Assembly (NCBI GenBank): GCA_043196285.1
Contig: JBBYJL010000054.1
Span: 1 to 8,985, forward strand
DNA length: 8,985 nt
Reading direction: 5' to 3'
Source: JAKAFX01 sp043196285
Lineage (GTDB): Archaea; Thermoplasmatota; Thermoplasmata; Thermoplasmatales; Thermoplasmataceae
This document shows positions 6,867 to 8,985 of this stretch, piece by piece. A program made the translations under genes and the position numbers. Under the pieces are notes generated by a model. The model was not told the origin of the DNA, made no database searches, and worked only from the letters and a program-made list of their open reading frames with translations. The stretch's first letter is position 1, and each line of letters starts with the position of its first letter.

Positions 6867-6875
6867 ATATATAAA
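6867..6875 (-). promoter_or_regulatory. TATA box of the HMG-CoA synthase operon
   Basis: TTTATATAT on the minus strand is centred near 6871, which places transcription start about 6845, only some 7 nt before the ATG at 6838. It is the strongest TATA-like element on that strand in the divergent gap 6839-7050. Confidence 0.6.
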
Positions 6876-6942
6876 AATTAACGATTACCATTTCGTCAAA
6901 TGCCGAACATATTATTTTAAAAAACCCGTCAGCGAGAATAGG

Positions 6943-6962
6943 AGATCATTCAATAACGATCT
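6943..6962. repeat. imperfect 20-bp palindrome in the divergent promoter gap
   Basis: AGATCATT-caat-AACGATCT has 8-bp arms with one mismatch. It lies between the promoter of the HMG-CoA synthase operon and that of the winged-helix gene, about 70 nt upstream of each TATA box. It could be an operator for a dimeric regulator, but an 8-bp palindrome in AT-rich DNA can arise by chance. Confidence 0.3.
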
Positions 6963-7011
6963 GGTGAAGATTAAAATATCACTTAAATATTAAAAGGTTT
7001 TAGAATAAGTA

Positions 7012-7022
7012 TATATATAAAA
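7012..7022 (+). promoter_or_regulatory. TATA box of the winged-helix gene
   Basis: TATATATAAAA lies about 35 nt before the ATG at 7051. Start of transcription about 25 nt downstream would leave a leader of roughly 10-14 nt that still carries the GGTGA site at 7042-7046. Confidence 0.55.
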
Positions 7023-7050
7023 TTTAATTTCCGTGTATTACGGTGAAAAA

Positions 7051-7266
7051 ATGGCCGATCTCTCTCCAAATTCACAGAAAGTGTACGAGGCAATAAAGAA
7101 ACTGGGTGCAACATCAGAAGACAAGCTCAAGACGGCAGACGATATCATGAAGGCTGCTGCGGTGGGCAAGGCAATAGTCACTGCTTCCCTGCAGGATCTG
7201 ACCAGCAAGGGTCTTGTGAAGAGGGTAGCAAGACAGAAGAGCGCCGGATACTACATTATTAAGTGA
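7051..7266 (+). CDS. small winged-helix DNA-binding protein (71 aa)
   Basis: The sequence fits a minimal winged helix-turn-helix: helix 1 at about 6-18, helix 2 at 28-36, a basic putative recognition helix at about 40-53 (KAIVTASLQDLTSKG), then a two-strand wing VKRVARQKSAGYYII (56-70). There is no second domain, and the protein is basic and compact. The ATG at 7051 was chosen over GTG 7033 because a GGTGA site (7042-7046) sits 4 nt before it. Such a protein could be a local repressor or an abundant chromatin-type protein. The second half also resembles ribosomal protein S25e in pattern (A-LQ-L-SKGL-K-V), which is itself a winged helix, so that is an alternative. It is divergent from the HMG-CoA synthase operon across a 212-nt gap. 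A regulatory link is only inference. Confidence 0.8.
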   Translation: MADLSPNSQKVYEAIKKLGATSEDKLKTADDIMKAAAVGKAIVTASLQDLTSKGLVKRVARQKSAGYYIIK

Positions 7267-7298
7267 TTTTACGTCAATACTCTGATTTTCAATATCAC

Positions 7299-7318
7299 TT
7301 TTTCTGCACTTTTTGTGC
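7299..7318 (+). terminator. T-rich terminator after the winged-helix gene
   Basis: Two T5 runs (7299-7303 and 7310-7314) lie about 35-50 nt after the stop codon. The second sits in the loop of a short GCAC/GTGC inverted repeat (7306-7318). T-run clusters are typical of archaeal transcription ends. Confidence 0.45.
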
Positions 7319-7388
7319 GTAAAATTGGTTCAACAAGATTAAATAGTCTCTTTAGATTGTAAAATTGTAACGAAAAACAAGTGAGTGG

Positions 7389-8537
7389 ATGGTAACACTA
7401 ATCCTTAACGTTGACAGGGATAACGATTTCGGAGAGAAGATTAACAGCCCTGGCCCTATCATCGGATATGCGGAATGCTATGATGCCGCGATTCGTCTTG
7501 TTTCCCAGGATCCAGAGGACTCCGATGCCAATGCCCTTTTCGGTGCACTCAAATTATATGAAGATATAAAGAAATCAGGGGAAGATGCTGAAATCGCACT
7601 CATAACAGGCGATGCTGATGTTGGATCAAAGTCTGATATAGAGCTTGGGAAACAGATAGACCAACTCCTGACTACAGGAAAATACAGCGATCTTATACTC
7701 GTGACAGATGGAGCAGAGGATGACTATATCCTTCCGCTAATAACGTCAAGAATCAAGGTGAAATATGTCAAACACATCCTGGTGAGGCATAACCAGAACA
7801 TCGAATCCGTATACTATTACGTTGTAAGAGCGCTCAAGGACAAGAAGATCATAAACAAGTTCATCATTCCCCTTGGCCTTGTTTTTCTTACATATGGTAT
7901 TGTTTCCCTGTTCTTCATAATATTTCTCTCTGTGACCACAAAGAACTATTCAGTTTCCCCGGGCGAGGGAGCAATCACGTTTGTTGCCATAGTCCTTGGT
8001 GGCTATTTTGTTGAAAGGGGAGTTGAGGTCGGTAAACACATTTTGTTGCTGGTTAAATCAGTTAGACAGTACGCCCAGGACACAAGAATAGCATTTCTGT
8101 CATATGTCGTTGCCATATCGCTTGTATTTGCAGGTATAGCCTCAAGCTTCGTGATAACTATTCATAACTACGCATACCCTCTTAACCAGTTCCTTGTCTT
8201 CGTTTCTCTGTTTGTCTGGTGGATATATGGTGCTATTTTTGCGAGGGAGATAGGGATAGGCGTGGACCTTGTTGTTGGGGGAAAGACAGGTATGAACAGG
8301 ATTCTCTACGGGCTCATGTTTTCCCTTGCTATTGCACTTATCATCTTCGGCATGATCAATTACATCAGGTATGTGCTTGGCTTCGTGATACTTCAGTCGG
8401 CAATAGTCAACCTTTCCCTGATGATAATGGGAATTGTGATTGCAGTACTCTCTTCACTGGTCAACCGCTATTACAACGATATAAGAAGCGTTGGTACCAT
8501 AAAACAGGCATCCAAGAGACTTTTCGAGGAAAAGTAA
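7389..8537 (+). CDS. DUF373 family membrane protein
   Basis: A 382-aa protein matching the archaeal DUF373 pattern. The N-terminal soluble alpha/beta domain (about 1-150) has MVTLILNVDRDNDFG at its start, GDADVGSKSDIELGKQ near 74-89, and LVTDGAEDD (104-112). It is followed by a membrane domain with five or six helices (about 157-182, 193-208, 234-257, 264-286, 303-325 and 330-357) and a short basic tail. The acidic motifs DRDND and DGAEDD suggest a metal or nucleotide site in the soluble domain, but no activity is known to me. A GTGAG (7381-7385) precedes the ATG by 3 nt, which is close for a ribosome site. A weak TATA-like GATTAAATAG lies near 7338-7347. The next gene starts 1 nt after the stop codon, so the two are co-transcribed. 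Confidence 0.9.
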   Translation: MVTLILNVDRDNDFGEKINSPGPIIGYAECYDAAIRLVSQDPEDSDANALFGALKLYEDIKKSGEDAEIALITGDADVGSKSDIELGKQIDQLLTTGKYSDLILVTDGAEDDYILPLITSRIKVKYVKHILVRHNQNIESVYYYVVRALKDKKIINKFIIPLGLVFLTYGIVSLFFIIFLSVTTKNYSVSPGEGAITFVAIVLGGYFVERGVEVGKHILLLVKSVRQYAQDTRIAFLSYVVAISLVFAGIASSFVITIHNYAYPLNQFLVFVSLFVWWIYGAIFAREIGIGVDLVVGGKTGMNRILYGLMFSLAIALIIFGMINYIRYVLGFVILQSAIVNLSLMIMGIVIAVLSSLVNRYYNDIRSVGTIKQASKRLFEEK

Positions 8538-8538
8538 G

Positions 8539-8985
8539 TTGTCACAACGGGAAAGTGACATTGAATACATTTTCATGAGTGGCGGGAAAATGCTGCCTGG
8601 AAAACTGATTGAAGATCTCTCCATAGACACGGACAGGGACAGGACATCTGCGGAACTGCTATCCAGGATGATTCCGCACAGAGAGCAGGACTGGAGATCA
8701 CTGACTTCAAGCGGTCTTGCTTTCCTGATAGTCGGACCAAAGTTCTCTGGCATCACTTCAGGCAGAATAAACGATTTTGACATGATCATTGTCGCGGATT
8801 CGGCAATAGATGCTTTCTATCCAGCAGAAGGGTGTCCCGACATCATGGTCACAGATCTTGACGGGAATCCGGATCTTATTGCCCTTTGTGCGGAAAATGG
8901 TACAGCTACGGTCGTTCATGCACATGGCGATAACATTACCAGGATTTCAGATATCGTCCCAAACCTGAATGGGATGATTCTTGGA
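8539..8985 (+). CDS. mptE: MptE-like 6-hydroxymethyl-7,8-dihydropterin diphosphokinase, 3' end cut by window
   Basis: Archaeal enzyme that transfers pyrophosphate from ATP to 6-hydroxymethyl-7,8-dihydropterin, the step before pteroate-type condensation in methanopterin or folate synthesis. It replaces bacterial FolK. Recognised motifs, counted from TTG 8539, are the glycine-rich FLIVGPKFSG, then DFDMIIVADSAI, PDIMVTDLDG and VVHAHGDN. The last two are the family's most conserved blocks. The frame is open to the window end (149 codons seen; the family is about 220-240 aa). The start is uncertain. TTG 8539 lies 1 nt after the DUF373 stop with a GAGGA (8526-8530) 8 nt upstream. ATG 8575 (12 codons shorter) has no ribosome site at good spacing. 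The motifs make the family call firm; the precise cofactor made in this organism is not shown by the sequence. Confidence 0.87.
   Translation, partial: MSQRESDIEYIFMSGGKMLPGKLIEDLSIDTDRDRTSAELLSRMIPHREQDWRSLTSSGLAFLIVGPKFSGITSGRINDFDMIIVADSAIDAFYPAEGCPDIMVTDLDGNPDLIALCAENGTATVVHAHGDNITRISDIVPNLNGMILG

Noticed and set aside
6479..6874. A 131-codon plus-strand frame antisense to HMG-CoA synthase.
   Set aside because: The opposite strand encodes the well-conserved N-terminal half of the synthase; the translated frame is Ser/Arg/Cys-rich and unpatterned.

Overview
The window looks like a piece of a Thermoplasmatales-type euryarchaeal chromosome (Thermoplasma / Ferroplasma / Cuniculiplasma relatives). 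The grounds are archaeal genes throughout: a Hef-like helicase, an archaeal RFC small subunit, the archaeal HMG-CoA synthase/thiolase/DUF35 cluster, a DUF373 membrane protein and an MptE-like pterin kinase. AT-rich TATA boxes lie about 26 nt upstream of likely leaderless or short-leader first genes. GGTGA-type Shine-Dalgarno sites appear mainly at downstream genes. The genus is inferred from gene content and style, not from any search.

Layout. A tRNA-Ala(CGC) gene lies on the minus strand at the left edge. After a 216-nt spacer with no clear gene, a nuclease-less Hef/FANCM-type helicase runs rightward and meets the RFC small subunit gene tail to tail, with an 8-bp overlap. A divergent promoter region separates rfcS from a small unknown four-helix membrane protein. 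purN (purine synthesis) follows, with its own TATA box embedded in the stop codon region of the membrane-protein gene. Convergent to purN is a compact minus-strand operon, HMG-CoA synthase -> thiolase -> DUF35 Zn-ribbon/OB protein, the entry to the archaeal mevalonate (isoprenoid lipid) pathway. Its promoter faces that of a 71-aa winged-helix protein. The right end holds a DUF373 membrane protein directly followed by an MptE-like 6-hydroxymethyl-dihydropterin diphosphokinase, which is cut by the window end.

How the genes work together. The left part is replication and fork repair (Hef, RFC). The centre is one-carbon/purine metabolism and isoprenoid synthesis. The right part is pterin cofactor synthesis next to a membrane protein of unknown role. 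PurN needs a formylated pterin cofactor, and MptE belongs to pterin-cofactor synthesis.

Most striking point. The thiolase of the mevalonate operon keeps the fold-defining motifs of the archaeal family. However, all three residues I recognise as catalytic are replaced: nucleophile Cys->Ser, and both active-site His->Asn. Its partner HMG-CoA synthase keeps its Glu/Cys/His set. This suggests a non-catalytic or re-purposed thiolase acting as a scaffold in the HMG-CoA synthase complex. Secondary oddities are a 12-residue acidic insertion in the RFC small subunit next to its DNA-facing helix, and the missing nuclease half of Hef. I saw no mobile element, CRISPR array or long repeat.
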